From: Rugalucina vietnamica
Lineage: Eukaryota > Mollusca > Bivalvia > Lucinida > Lucinidae
DNA: 64,000 nucleotides
Assembly: GCA_964017185.1 (NCBI GenBank)
Contig: OZ024869.1
Location: forward strand, 53,532,761-53,596,760
Direction: 5' to 3'
The notes beneath the pieces were generated by a model, which made no database searches, was not told the origin of the DNA, and was given only the letters and a program-made list of their open reading frames with translations. Position numbers and translations under genes: made by a program. Shown in pieces: positions 1 to 10,490 of the stretch. Each line of letters begins with the position of its first letter. Positions within the stretch are counted from its first letter, which is position 1.

Positions 1-1105
1 GAATTCAGTGTATGCATGTTTTTGATTAATTTGTGATTTACTTTTCGCGAGAGACAGACTGGGAAATGGTCACTTATTGATAGCTTAGATACATAGCAGT
101 TGGAGATATTTTCCGGGTTAGACACGTAAATGTGATCAATAATAGTCGCAGTCGTCTCTGTGACTCGCGTAGGTTCCGTAACTATTTGGGAGAGGTCAAA
201 CAGTTGTATCAATTGGAGCCATTTATTATTGGTGCACGGATTAAGATCAATGTTGAAGTCTCCCATCAAAATTGAGCCGCGACGCGAGAAAACCGGTCTT
301 CGGGGTTTCCGACCAGGTCTGACATAAATCGGCCTGTACACTTCCAGAAGCAGGCTAGAAGCTTGAAATTTCGGATTTAAGAAGAACAGAAATTGTACTA
401 TCCGTGTAGCGAAAACAAAGGCGCTGATCAGCTTCGCGGTTACCGCGAAGCTGATCTGCGCCTTTGTTTTCGCCTAGGCAAAAATCCCGTTTTCTCACGA
501 TGCGGCTCAATTAATTCAAGGCCCATCGTGTCCGCTATGGAAAGCTCTTCCTCAAAGAGATCAACCCAGTTGCATTTTTCACTGGGTGGGCGATATGCTG
601 AACATATTAGGACAGGTTTACTATTCGGCAGTTCAATTTCCATCCAGATGGTTTCAATTTTTGAAATTTCAAGATCAGGTCTACGTTTGCATGTCAAAGT
701 GTTCCTGAAATACAGTATGATGCCACCGCCGCTTTTGTCCTGAGTCTCAGCTCTATCTTTTCGACAAAAGTCAAATCCATCAATCGCTACCTGGCTGTCT
801 AGAACAGATTGATTCATAAATGTTTCAAAGAAACCAAATATGTCTGGACCATTTTCATTGGCCATGATTAGACGGACCTTGTCAGTTTTGGGAGGAAGAT
901 GATGAACATTAAGATTGCAGATATGCAATCCTTTTGTAGAGAAGATTAAATCATCATCTCTCATTGGCGTGTGTAGAAAAGCAAGTAGGATTATTGGACG
1001 ACAGATACAGATTTCTGTTATATGTAGGTTGGCTAACGAGGCTATCATTATCAATGGAAGAGTCACTGGTGTGTCGGGATTCTTCCAGATCAGTATTGTT
1101 GACAT
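1..1105 (-). pseudogene. LINE ORF2 fragment, APE-type endonuclease domain, interrupted by a MITE
   Basis: On the minus strand an open stretch runs from 1105 to 509, is broken by the 235-bp MITE at 274-508, and resumes in the same frame from 273 to the window edge. The first part has the N-terminal endonuclease/exonuclease/phosphatase pattern (LNVHHLPPK, PDIFGFFET, then SGGGI). After the MITE comes the MGDFNID block and then IIDHIYV, the later catalytic blocks of the same fold. This domain nicks target DNA in CR1/Jockey-like non-LTR retrotransposons. Removing the MITE and one copy of AATT restores a continuous frame (GLELI then LMGDFN). The reverse transcriptase would lie off the left edge. 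It belongs with the ORF1 remains at 2720-4640, from which it is separated by repeats at about 1140-2719. The element is dead or a fragment; its clade is uncertain. Confidence 0.85.
274..508 (+). mobile_element. MITE family A, copy 1 (235 bp)
   Basis: Non-autonomous DNA transposon. Its terminal inverted repeats read GAGCCGCGACGCGAGAAAAC at the left and the inverse, ending GCGGCTC, at the right. A strong internal hairpin lies near the right end (about 410-475). A perfect 4-bp target duplication, AATT, sits at 270-273 and 509-512. It lies inside a LINE endonuclease reading frame, so the pre-insertion site can be inferred exactly. No transposase is encoded. Confidence 0.9.
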
Positions 1106-1139
1106 TGACTGGTTGGTTTACGTGATTGAGTGATTGAAT

Positions 1140-2063
1140 AGGGTGTGTTTCGACTGGCGAAAAACGTTTTATACGCCCGGCGACTTCCTATCGGGGAGAA
1201 TGAGCCGGAACACCAGCGGTTCTTCCATTGTACTGTGACGGGATAGCCTCCCTTGGAAAAATACGTTGGTGTAACGTATTAGCGGCATAATGAGTGCTTG
1301 TAATATGCAAATTTCAAACTCGAAACTTTGTGAATCGAGTACGTGTAGAGTATATAGCGCAGTAAACCACCCTTGGTGGATGAGCATGCTTTTCCACTGA
1401 CGGGGTTTGCTGTGGCTCGGCTTGGTTACATGTTACATTTGGTGGCGGCAGCGGTGGGGTTGCCTTACCCATGTAGTCCCCAGGCCAAGACTTGGGACGA
1501 GTCTTCTCGGAGGGGAAGTAATGTGGCGGGATAGCCTCCCTTGGAAAAATACGTTGGTGTAACGTATTAGCGGCATAATGAGTGCTTGTAATATGCAAAT
1601 TCATACAATAACTTATATTCCCTCACTTATTGACCACCGCAAACACGTTTTCAAGCGATTAAACCTATTTTTACCACGTGCGACTTCAAACAAACCGTGG
1701 TAATTAAGTCATCAATAATGGGGTCACAATTTGGCCACGACATGTGTAAACGAATCAACAGACGATAAACTACTTGCCAAATACGTAACCCGCCGAAGTC
1801 TCTTTCGGAAGCTACTGTACAGTGAACGTGAATATTCGCACGCATTTTCTTAGTAAAATAGCAACGTACTTTTCAACAAATTTACGCCTTTGACGTTTGT
1901 CTGTCTGTTATTTCAGGTCTGAAGAGTTTTTGTTTACGGCTACATGGCTCCTTCTTCCCCGTGGAGCAGATACACGATTTAGTGTGATATGCCACATTTT
2001 TTCAAGGCCATGATGAAAAGGTTTTTCTGATTCTGCCTGTTTTGAAAAATGCCCATACATTAC
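1140..2063. repeat. Nested repeats between the LINE ORF1 and ORF2 remains
   Basis: This stretch has no supported gene. It contains a direct repeat of about 75 bp at about 1238-1313 and 1527-1602 (starting GGGATAGCCTCCCTTGG), which flanks a 126-bp unit at 1312-1437. The same 126-bp unit recurs at 2594-2719. The rest (about 1603-2063) shows nothing I recognise. These pieces interrupt what was one LINE. Confidence 0.7.
1312..1437 (+). repeat. 126-bp dispersed repeat, copy 1
   Basis: Nearly identical to 2594-2719 (a few substitutions), same orientation and same length. Key internal strings are CGAAACTTTGTGAATCGAG and GGATGAGCATGCTTTTCC. Its nature is unknown. It may be a short retroposon or the end of a larger element of which both copies are remnants. 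Confidence 0.75.
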
Positions 2064-2332
2064 GAAAACTTGCCCATGCAATATACAGAGATTTTTGAAG
2101 TTGTAAAAAATGAAAAATTTCAGTAGAAAATTTTCGATATTTTTTCTTATTTTTGCTCGGAACATGGATTGAGGGTGCACGTTAGAACCGCCTCGCCGAG
2201 GCGGTTCTAACGGGTACCCGCGGTCTGTGTTTTTGGGGCGGGAATGAGAAGGATAGGTATACCCCTGCATACCCCAGTTTTACTATGTAAAAGTGGGGTC
2301 TGAGGGGGTATACTTTACACGAACATGTTTTC
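2064..2332. mobile_element. MITE family B, copy 1 (about 269 bp), long foldback
   Basis: Ends are GAAAACTTGCCCATG at the left and the inverse of GAAAACATGTTCGTG at the right. The centre is a palindrome around GAACCGCCTCG/CGAGGCGGTTC (about 2188-2211), flanked by matching arms. Related copies are at 25248-25595, 27486-27742 and 61596-62100. No coding capacity. Confidence 0.75.
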
Positions 2333-2593
2333 CTGATGAATTTAAACTAACTACTACTTAAATATTCAAATTTTGTACTGCCTTTATGTAATTTCTAAAT
2401 CTGTATTTGAAGTAACATTACATATATCAAGTCATGGGTTTGAATTTTACACACTTTTGAACGATTGGGAAACGAATTACAAAAGTCGCAAGACTTCCTT
2501 CCGAATCTTCATTGTATATCTGTTATTGTCATTATGTACCATTGTCTATAATGTATATTGTATCTATACAATTGAAATAAAGTTTAAACCAAA

Positions 2594-2719
2594 TTTCAAA
2601 CTCGAAACGTTGTGAATCGAGTAAGTGTAGAGTATATAGCGCAGTAAACCACCCTTGGTGGATGAGCATGCTTTTCCACTGACGGGGTTTTCTGTGGCTC
2701 GGCTTGGTTACACGTTACA
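2594..2719 (+). repeat. 126-bp dispersed repeat, copy 2
   Basis: Second copy of the 1312-1437 unit in the same orientation. Its right edge (2719) abuts the CCHC-like zinc-knuckle end of the LINE ORF1 remains, so it marks an insertion boundary within that LINE. Confidence 0.75.
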
Positions 2720-4640
2720 GTACCAACATTCTTGTGTTGTGTGACCACCTTGCCTAAATATGTGACAGAATTTAGATGTTGGACGGGGCCCGCGACCTGA
2801 CTGCTGGGTTGCTTGACGGTTTCGTCTGCCAGGCTGAGAGTCAGGTCTGTAGCTAGAAGTCGGATTGTTTCTACTGGGCTGAGAAGTTTGACCATATTTA
2901 CCTGGTTTTGTAACTTTTATAGTTTTGTGAATATTTGTCAACAGTTTCTTAGTGCCGTGAAAGTTAAGATGAATTTTGACTCTTTTGAAATAAGAATCAG
3001 GCAAATACGAAATTGTCAAAGTGGTTAACATACTCAATGCCATTATCTTCACAGAGTGACTTAAGCTGTTCATTGTATGGTTCAAGGTTTGAGTCTTTCC
3101 GTGGTAAGAGTCCTGAGACTATAACTTGGCGGTCTTCGTGCGTTAGGGTATCTATCAATGAGCTATGATCATCACAGAAGTCATCTATGTCTTGACCATC
3201 ATCGGCATTGTTACTGCCGACATGAACAATCACAGTTTTACACTTGAGCCTGTGCGTGACAAAACCAACAATTTGGGTTTCTGACCAGGTCCGACACAAA
3301 CCGGCCTGTACTGTCACAGAAGCAGGCTAGAAACATGAAATTTCGGATTTACGAAGAAGAGGGATTGTACTATCCATGTAGCGAAAACAAAGGCGCTGAT
3401 CAGCTTCGCGGTTACCGCGAAGCTGGTCTGCGCCTTTGTTTTCGCATATGCAAATTGTTGGTTTTCTCATGCACAGGCTCACTTAGAAATGTCATAATTG
3501 CTTATTTTGGACTGAATTGTTTCTATTTTTTGCTCCTGGAAAAGATCATACAGTTGTGTTATGTTTCAGGTCACTGTTTTTTAGGATGGAGTCTCCAACA
3601 AGCAAAGTTGATTGGATGATACATCTTCTATCCGTCAAGTCAATTGGATCATTTTCGTCATTTGAGACCTGGTTTGATTTGGTGTTTTTGTTTTGCTGTC
3701 GCTCGCTTTGTAACTTTGCATTAATTGGCCCTTTTGTCAAACTTGGAGTTGTTTTTGAGTTTCGTGTTTTTCCGTTGCGAGATATTTACACTTTGTTTTG
3801 TTACTGTTTCCTGTGTTGAGTCTTTGACGGGTTTTTGGATATTTTGCTGACCTTGTGGATTGGGTTTTGAGAAAGTTTTGAGCTCCTCATTATGGGATTT
3901 GGCCTTTTCAAAGATTGCTGTGGTTTTATTTACAATCTGGCACGTTTTTTGGTCAAGCGTTGGCTTTAGAGTATCTGTTGTTGACTGAAGAGTTTCTATT
4001 GACTCTGAAATACACAATTCCTTGCTTTTATTTGTCTTGTCATTGAAGTTAATCGGTCACTTATTAAGCTCTGAAAATTGTTTTCAAGCTTAATTGATAG
4101 ACACTCAATTGCTTTAACTGCAGACTGGGTGAATGTTTTCATTTCTGCTACTTCTGTTTTGATACATGTCATTTCATTTTTCAACTCGGATGGCATAGCC
4201 CTGCAAGTTAAGCACACCCAAACGCCTATGGGGCCATTCGATGTTATACCATCACAGATTTCGTGATGTCATTCCATGCAGAATGTACATTGGATCATGT
4301 CGTATGTTTTCTTGGCTGTTGATTTTTTAACTTTACAGCTGTCACAGCATTTTGTGTTTTTCGTATGGGCTTTGACTTCAGATTTGTCTTTCACGGTTTG
4401 ACTCGAAGGATTTGTTTCAGAGTTAGCAACCTTTTTGAGCTTTGTTATAAGTTTTCATTGAGATTTTCAGGGGTTTGGGCATTGTCGTCAGTGCTTTGGT
4501 TCACGTCGGCTTCAACTTCGGACTCATCACTAATTGGCTGCATTGTTGTATCGAAAGCAGTCAGTACAGACTCAGATACCACATCTTCAGTACTATCCGG
4601 AGGTTCAGTGCTACCCGGAGGTTCAGTAAACATCATTTGT
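2720..4640 (-). pseudogene. LINE ORF1 remains: PHD finger, coiled region, SGNH-type esterase, zinc knuckle
   Basis: Degenerate minus-strand ORF1 of a CR1-like LINE, read in pieces from about 4640 down to 2720. In order: an acidic N-terminus; a PHD-like finger (CCDSC, then IQCTFC, then HHEIC, then VCLTC at about 4200-4350) in which the conserved Trp codon is now TGA; a helical region; an esterase block 1 (VGDSIL near 3580); the MITE insertion at 3246-3480; a further esterase block (HVGSNN near 3215); and a basic tail ending in a CCHC-like knuckle near 2730-2780. Nonsense codons and frame changes show it is dead. PHD plus esterase ORF1 proteins are known from CR1-type LINEs, where they act in RNP formation; the assignment rests on domain order. 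Confidence 0.8.
3246..3480 (+). mobile_element. MITE family A, copy 2 (235 bp)
   Basis: Same family and orientation as 274-508. Perfect 4-bp target duplication ACTT at 3242-3245 and 3481-3484. It lies between two esterase blocks of the LINE ORF1. Confidence 0.9.
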
Positions 4641-4886
4641 ATTAGCTATTTGCCTGTCTGTCAATAGCACATTTACCGAATATTTGCTATTGACAGATGT
4701 CTGTCAATAGACACTCCATTATATTTATTGACAGACAAAATCCATTTCAATATATCGATGATATAGAATGAATAAAATATACGTTTGTGCATCTAGTCCC
4801 GTGCACATTTCACACTTCAGAATTCATGAAAATATGAACGATTTTGTCTGTTTGTGGGTACAGTACCTCTTACGAAATAAGCATTT

Positions 4887-5122
4887 GAGCCGCTTCATGG
4901 GAAAACCAACAATCTGCATCTAGGCGAAAACAAAGGCGCAGATCAGCTTCGCAGTAGCCGCGAAGCTGATCAGCGCCTTTGTTTTCGCTACTCGGATAGT
5001 ACAATTCCTCTACTTTCTAAATCCAAAATTTCAAGCTTTTAACCATCTTCTATGCTTGTACAGCTCAGTTTGTGTCGGACCTGTTCGGAAACCACATTGT
5101 TAGTTTTCTCACGAGACGGCTC
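4887..5122 (-). mobile_element. MITE family A, copy 3 (236 bp)
   Basis: Inverted orientation relative to copies 1 and 2. The hairpin lies near the left end. Perfect 4-bp duplication ATTT at 4883-4886 and 5123-5126. Confidence 0.9.
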
Positions 5123-5126
5123 ATTT

Positions 5127-6990
5127 ATTAGCTGAGACAGCATTACCTATCACTGAAATTCGGACGTACAGTCACTTATTGCTAAAAATCTCGAAATCGG
5201 CAAATCACACCCGCATGCGATTTCTCATGTTGAAGGATCCGAAATATGCCGTACTTCTAAATGTATTTTTTTTTCTTCTTCAAAATACTTGATGGGATTT
5301 TAGCCTTTTTACATCTGCCAGTCAATCAAAATGCCTTCGGTATGCCCCCTCGTACACCTTTCGATGGTTGTTTGGGCCCATAAAATGACATGATGACGAT
5401 TGCATATGCCAAAACAATAAACTGAAAAATAATTTGTTACATAGAGAAAAATCTAATTAGATCTAGATCTACAAGAAAACATACAAAAATATAATCACTA
5501 CTGTCAAAATTGCGCCCATTTATTGGGTGTGTTCACATTTAATGATTCTATGGGGTACAGTGAATCTCTAGGATGGTTCAGTACGAGCTAAACATGAACA
5601 AACGGTTAATACGTTTGGGCGATTCGACAGATTGTGGTATAATTTTATTTTTCATTTTAAACTCCCACTTCTTTCCCAAAAAACAATCTGTAAACTAGAA
5701 CTGAAAAAAAGAACTCTGTCCTAAATGATTAATACTCAGTAGACACTCACAAGTTGCCTATAAAAACTCGAGTGATGACACAATTTTGTATTTATTTTCA
5801 AGATGACATTCAAGATGGAGGTAATAATATTGCTATAATACATGTAATTGATCTTTATCATGCAAAAGGTGTTTATCCCAATGCTAACTGACGAACATAT
5901 AAGTGAAGTGATGTATTAAAGGCGACTGTCCCTTAATTCAGTATAATTGGGATTGGTTACGTTAATTGTTTTCTTTGAGTGGACAAACTTTCAAAGATTG
6001 TAGTCGGGCACGACTTTGAGGACATGTTTATTGTGATAGCTTTTACTAAAATGTATCCAGCGAGCAAGACAAATGAAAGCGGAATCAAATCAGGAAGTAA
6101 CTTTCTCACTGCTGATCAGCGTGTTACATTTAATTGCCTACCCCTCCCAAGATGAGTATTTGGGCATAAAACAATATATATTCGATGTTTGAACGGCCCA
6201 TACAAAACAATGTCCATAAGAGCCAATCTTCTTAGTAAAAGTGCAATTTTTCTTTATACAGGTAAAAATGATACTAGTATTAGATTTTAACATTTAACAC
6301 CCCCTTATGTTACTTTCGTTCAATAAATGTTCAATTCTGGACTGTCCGCGCCTGTCTTTCAGTCAAAAGAGTAAACGCTATAGGAGAAACTCGAATTTCT
6401 CACCTCAACTTCGGCCAGAATTGCATTGTGGGTCATCCATTCCGTACCACGTGTTTCTCAGCTGTGTGAGAGGAACTAAAAAACTTATGTTATTCCCGTA
6501 TACAGAACATGTATGTTAAAAAGTCATAGACTTGTGTGTTAGTGATTTTATTTTTTTTTTTCGCATATACATGTAAACGAGAGCAATATTTGGTATACAT
6601 TATCCTTAAAATTGTGGATCTTACTTACAAAACCAAAACATTGCATATTGAGAGCAGAGATTATTTCATCAGTACTTAAACCTTAAACATAGTAATTGTG
6701 TTTCATTTTTGTTATATTTCATTTTAAATGTGACCAATGAACCATTTTGGAAGCCGGAAAAAAAACATTTTCTGGCTTATGAGAAGGAGCTAAATGAATT
6801 AGACGCCAATGTAGCAGTTTTAAATTTCACATGAATCTTTGTGATTACAATCTGATAAAAAATACTTCCGAAAATGTCAACTGGGATAACAAAGACGACA
6901 AAAACAATAACTTAAGAAACACAAAACGCTGCGTTCTTTTAGACGCCATTGTGGTGAAGACGTTGCCGTTGGACGCATGCTTTCATTAAC
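5127..6990. other. No recognisable gene
   Basis: AT-rich DNA with only short, compositionally unremarkable open frames, the longest about 70 codons at 6307-6519. I see no domain, splice pattern or repeat that I can name. It is the upstream flank of the minisatellite gene at 7062. Confidence 0.5.
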
Positions 6991-7004
6991 GTCCGCGCCG
7001 TTTC

Positions 7005-7048
7005 TATATAAACCGCGTACAAAACGTAAAACGGCATTCTTGTCAGTT
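7005..7048 (+). promoter_or_regulatory. Candidate core promoter of the 13-residue-repeat gene
   Basis: TATATAAA lies at 7005-7012 and an initiator-like TCAGTT at 7043-7048, followed 14 nt later by the ATG at 7062. The TATA-to-initiator distance is a few bases longer than the usual 30 or so, so the true start may lie slightly upstream of the TCAGTT. The truncated copy at 19397-20630 has lost this segment. Confidence 0.5.
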
Positions 7049-7061
7049 CTACTGCTCCAGA

Positions 7062-8510
7062 ATGCTAGTTCAACACACAACAACTTTCACCTTCGGTGAA
7101 AATTTCCAAGTCGAGGCGAGTGTAAGTGTATACAAGAAAACCTTATTTGCAAAGATAAGGGGCCACCATACTTATGGTGACCTCGATGTTTTTAAGGTTC
7201 AGGTGGTACAGGGGACTTGCAGTGGGATGCACTATGGGAGCGGGGCTCCCGAGTTCGTCAAACAGTCTGCAAGGTACTGGCTGGTGCAAGACGAGTTTGA
7301 GACGGAAAAAGTTAAACCGCTTTCAGAAGAAGAAGAATACGAAGAGGACCCAGCCAGTTTAATTGGCAATGCATTGTTCCAAGAAATTTTCGGGGAAGAT
7401 ATGGAAGAAGTGGTCGAAGACGCGGAGGCGATCAAAGAGGAGGTACGGAAAGATGTCGAGGAGGTGATCGAGGAAGAGGAGCTATGGAAAGATGCCGAGG
7501 AGGTGATCGAGGAAGAGGAGCTATGGAAAGATGCCGAGGAAGCGATCGAGGAAGAGGAGCTATGGAAAGATGTCGAGGAGGCGATCGAGGAAGAGGAGCT
7601 ATGGAAAGATGCCGAGGAAGCGATCGAGGAAGAGGAGCTATGGAAAGATGTCGAGGAGGTGATCGAGGAAGAGGAGCTATGGAAAGATGTCGAGGAGGTG
7701 ATCGAGGAAGAGGAGCTATGGAAAGATGTCGAGGAGGCGATCGAGGAAGAGGAGCTATGGAAAGATGTCGAGGAGGCGATCGAGGAAGAGGAGCTATGGA
7801 AAGATGCCGAGGAAGCGATCGAGGAAGAGGAGCTATGGAAAGATGCCGAGGAGGCGATCGAGGAAGAGGAGCTATGGAAAGATGCCGAGGAGGCGATCGA
7901 GGAAGAGGAGCTATGGAAAGATGCCGAGGAGGCGATCGAGGAAGAGGAGCTATGGAAAGATGCCGAGGAGGCGATCGAGGAAGAGGAGCTATGGAAAGAT
8001 GTCGAGGAGGCGATCGAGGAAGAGGAGCTATGGAAAGATGTCGAGGAGGCGATCGAGGAAGAAGAGCTATGGAAAGATGCCGAGGAGGTGATCGAGGAAG
8101 AGGAGCTATGGAAAGATGTCGAGGAGGCGATCGAGGAAGGGGAGCTATGGAAAGATGCCGAGGAAGCGATCGAGGAAGAGGAGCTATGGAAAGATGCCGA
8201 GGAGGCGATCGAGGAAGAAGAGCTATGGAAAGATGCCGAGGAAGCGATCGAGGAAGAGGAGCTATGGAAAGATGCCGAGGAAGCGATCGAGGAAGAGGAG
8301 CTATGGAAAGATGCCGAGGAGGCGATCGAAGAAGAGAAGGTATGGAAAGATGCCCAGGAGACGATTGAAGAGCATTCTGGTGATGTTACTGTCCAGCCTG
8401 ATTATCCTCGATGCCCACGTTCGAACCGCCTCCATGGCCTGCCGAGGAGGAAAGGAGGATGGAAGCTCCTGCTTCTTTGTAGCTATGGCCGCATTGTGGC
8501 TACTCCATAA
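7062..8510 (+). CDS. Acidic 13-residue-repeat protein (482 aa), function unknown
   Basis: Single open frame with an ATG at 7062. Residues 1-110 form a non-repeated, probably globular N-terminus (SVYKKTLFAKI, GTCSGMHYGSGAPEF). A Glu-rich stretch follows, then 23 exact 13-residue repeats of the type KDAEEAIEEEELW (7449-8345) and a partly degenerate unit. The C-terminus is a short basic/hydrophobic tail (LPRRKGGWKLLLLCSYGRI). The repeat should form a long, strongly acidic helix with regularly spaced Trp and Leu. I know no family with this architecture. No signal peptide or membrane segment is evident. A second, truncated copy lies inverted at 19397-20630, and a remnant of the 3' end at about 30578-31045, so the gene sits in a mobile or recombining unit. 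The N-terminus keeps its frame between copies, including an in-frame 27-bp difference, which argues that it is or was coding. Confidence 0.65.
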   Translation: MLVQHTTTFTFGENFQVEASVSVYKKTLFAKIRGHHTYGDLDVFKVQVVQGTCSGMHYGSGAPEFVKQSARYWLVQDEFETEKVKPLSEEEEYEEDPASLIGNALFQEIFGEDMEEVVEDAEAIKEEVRKDVEEVIEEEELWKDAEEVIEEEELWKDAEEAIEEEELWKDVEEAIEEEELWKDAEEAIEEEELWKDVEEVIEEEELWKDVEEVIEEEELWKDVEEAIEEEELWKDVEEAIEEEELWKDAEEAIEEEELWKDAEEAIEEEELWKDAEEAIEEEELWKDAEEAIEEEELWKDAEEAIEEEELWKDVEEAIEEEELWKDVEEAIEEEELWKDAEEVIEEEELWKDVEEAIEEGELWKDAEEAIEEEELWKDAEEAIEEEELWKDAEEAIEEEELWKDAEEAIEEEELWKDAEEAIEEEKVWKDAQETIEEHSGDVTVQPDYPRCPRSNRLHGLPRRKGGWKLLLLCSYGRIVATP

Positions 8511-9159
8511 GCCAAAAAACTGGCCCTTTTTAGGGCCGCCAAATCCCTAGAAAGAAACACCTTATAACGTCTATCAAACTAGATATCATTGTTGTATCAT
8601 TTCTTGTGTTCCCATTCTTCCATTATTTTATGTACAGCACCGTTAATTTAATCGTTTCTCAGTGGATGCATTGCCAGATACAGTAAACGTGCATGTTGTA
8701 TTTCATCATTAATTGTTCACTATATTCCTTGCTGCGTTATCTTATTACCGTATTCCTTATATTCAGTAGCGGCAAAATGCCATGCTGGTTCAAAGGCCCC
8801 CTCTGGGCACGTATAGAAAGAAACTATACTGATGTAAAAAAACATTTTATGAATTTCAAAATGCATTAAAGAATTGACTATAAATTTGTGGGCGCTGTTC
8901 AGTATTAATGTGGTCAATGGACCCATAATAAAAAGCGCTGTTGGCAAACCCATGTAGCCTAAATCAATGGAACGTGCCATGGTTCATTTTCGTCAAAAAT
9001 TTCGTGGGTTGTGAACATTCAGATTGCGCTAAACTACCGTTTTCAATTAACAAGTATGGGTTGTTTTCGTAATCTATTAGGAGATAGGCGAGCTTTCTTT
9101 CAAGTTTAGGCGAGTTTTCTTTCATTTTTTTATCAACTGCATTCCCGTCGTTAGTCCAT
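7100..9159 (+). repeat. Inverted duplication, arm 1
   Basis: This arm is inverted relative to 17898-20630. Homology begins at AAATTTCCAAG inside the gene's N-terminus and ends at CGTTAGTCCAT (9159). It covers the gene body, its 3' flank and about 600 bp beyond. The arms differ by a few percent, by repeat number, by a 27-bp in-frame difference, and by the 863-bp insertion at 18358-19220. Confidence 0.9.
7449..8345 (+). repeat. 39-bp minisatellite, 23 units
   Basis: Exactly 897 bp, 23 units of 39 bp, each around GATCGAGGAAGAGGAGCTA. Because 39 is divisible by three, all three forward frames stay open through the array. Only the acidic frame continues into unique sequence on both sides, so it is the likely coding frame. 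Units differ mainly at a few positions (GCC or GTC in the second codon pair, GCG or GTG before ATC). Confidence 0.95.
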
Positions 9160-9164
9160 ACAAG

Positions 9165-10490
9165 TTTTTCCCTTCAAATGACATTTTAACAGTTTACCCA
9201 TTCAAATACATAGGCAACCCATGTTGACCTTGCCTTAAAATAGGTCAAGGTCATCACAGGGTCATGATTTATATATACATTGTAGTACTTGAGTCATCGA
9301 TGCTTCATACCAAGTTTCTTCGAAATCGGTCCACCAGTTCCGGAGAAGATTTTTGAAGGGTTTATACCATATATTGGCATGGCGGCCATCTTGGTCATGT
9401 GACCTTGATTATTTATATACACATTGATTTCCCCATTCTATAGATGCTTCACATAAAATTTGGCTTTGATTGGCCAAGCGGTTTCAGAGGAGAAGATGTT
9501 TGAATATTATGGTAATATACATGTATAATGCCCCGGGGCTGGGGCAAATGAACCCCTTGGGTCCAATTTTTTTCAGAATCATTAATATTCAGTCCTACTG
9601 CCCGTTTCCTGCAAGACTTTCACTTTAAATGACATTTAAAAGTTTTCCCCATTCAAATGCATTGGCGACCTATGTTGACCTTGCTGTAAAATAGGTCAAG
9701 GTCATCCAAAGGTCATAATTTATAAACACATTGTAGTACTTCAGTCCCCGATGGTTCAGGCCAAGTTTTGTTGAAATCGGTCCAGTGGTTCAGGAGAAGA
9801 AGAATTTTGAAGTGTTTTTTACCATATATGGGCAAGGCGGCCATCTTGGTCATGTGACCTGGATTATTTATAAACACATTGATCCCCCTTTCCCATAGAT
9901 GCTTCCTATAAAATTTGGCTTTGATTTGCCAAGTGGTTTCAGAGAAGAAGAACTTTGAATATTTTTGTAATATACATGTATATTGCCCCGGGGTGGGGGG
10001 CAGACCAACCCCTGAATTTTTTTCAGAATTACCTACCTTCAGTCCATTTGCCCATTTCCTGCAAGATTTGCCTTTTAAATGACATTCTAACAATTTTCCC
10101 CATTCAAATGCATGGGCGACATATGTTGACCTTGCCGTAAAATAGGTCAAGGTCATCCAAAGTTCATAATTTATAAACACGTTGTAGTACTCTAGTCCCC
10201 GATGCTTCATGCCAAGTTTCGTTGAAATCGGTCCAGTGGTTCCGGAGAAGAAGATTTTTGAAGGGTTTTTACCATGTATGGGCATGGCGGCCATCTTGGT
10301 CATGTGACCTGGATTATTTATAATCACATTGGTTCCCCCTTCCTATAGATGCTTCATATAAAATTTGGCTTTGATTGGCCAAGCGGTTTCAGAGAAGAAG
10401 ATCTTTGAAAATGGTGGACGACGGACGGACGGACGACGGACGGATCATGGCCATCCTATAAGTTCACCTTGTGAGCCTAACGGCTCAGGT
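9165..10490. repeat. Tandem repeat, about 451-bp unit, roughly 2.7 copies
   Basis: The landmark GTTGACCTTGC recurs at about 9219, 9670 and 10122 (spacing about 451-452 bp), each followed by GGTCAAGGTCATC and GGCGGCCATCTTGGTCATG. The array ends near 10400-10490 with a (GACG)n run and a CTCAGGTGAGCTAAAA tail, an arrangement often seen in bivalve repeats. One minus-strand open frame at 9713-10327 is a by-product of the array. Confidence 0.85.

Noticed and set aside
393-743. Plus-strand open frame with YYPCSENKGADQL
   Set aside because: It is translation of MITE family A plus antisense of the LINE endonuclease; the same peptide arises from other MITE copies.
7449-8345. CRISPR array
   Set aside because: Units are contiguous coding repeats without unique spacers, in a eukaryotic context.
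7484-8368. 294-codon basic frame (MERCRGGDRGRGA repeats) and SYGKMPRRRSRKR frames in the minisatellite
   Set aside because: A 39-bp unit keeps all frames open. Only the acidic frame continues into conserved unique sequence at both sides.
8720-8980. 86-codon minus-strand frame, also open at 18077-18346 in the inverted copy
   Set aside because: Differences between the two copies that I could see change amino acids, with no silent ones, and the region is the gene's 3' flank. Shared openness follows from recent duplication.
9713-10327. 204-codon minus-strand frame
   Set aside because: It lies wholly inside the 451-bp tandem repeat and repeats itself with the array.
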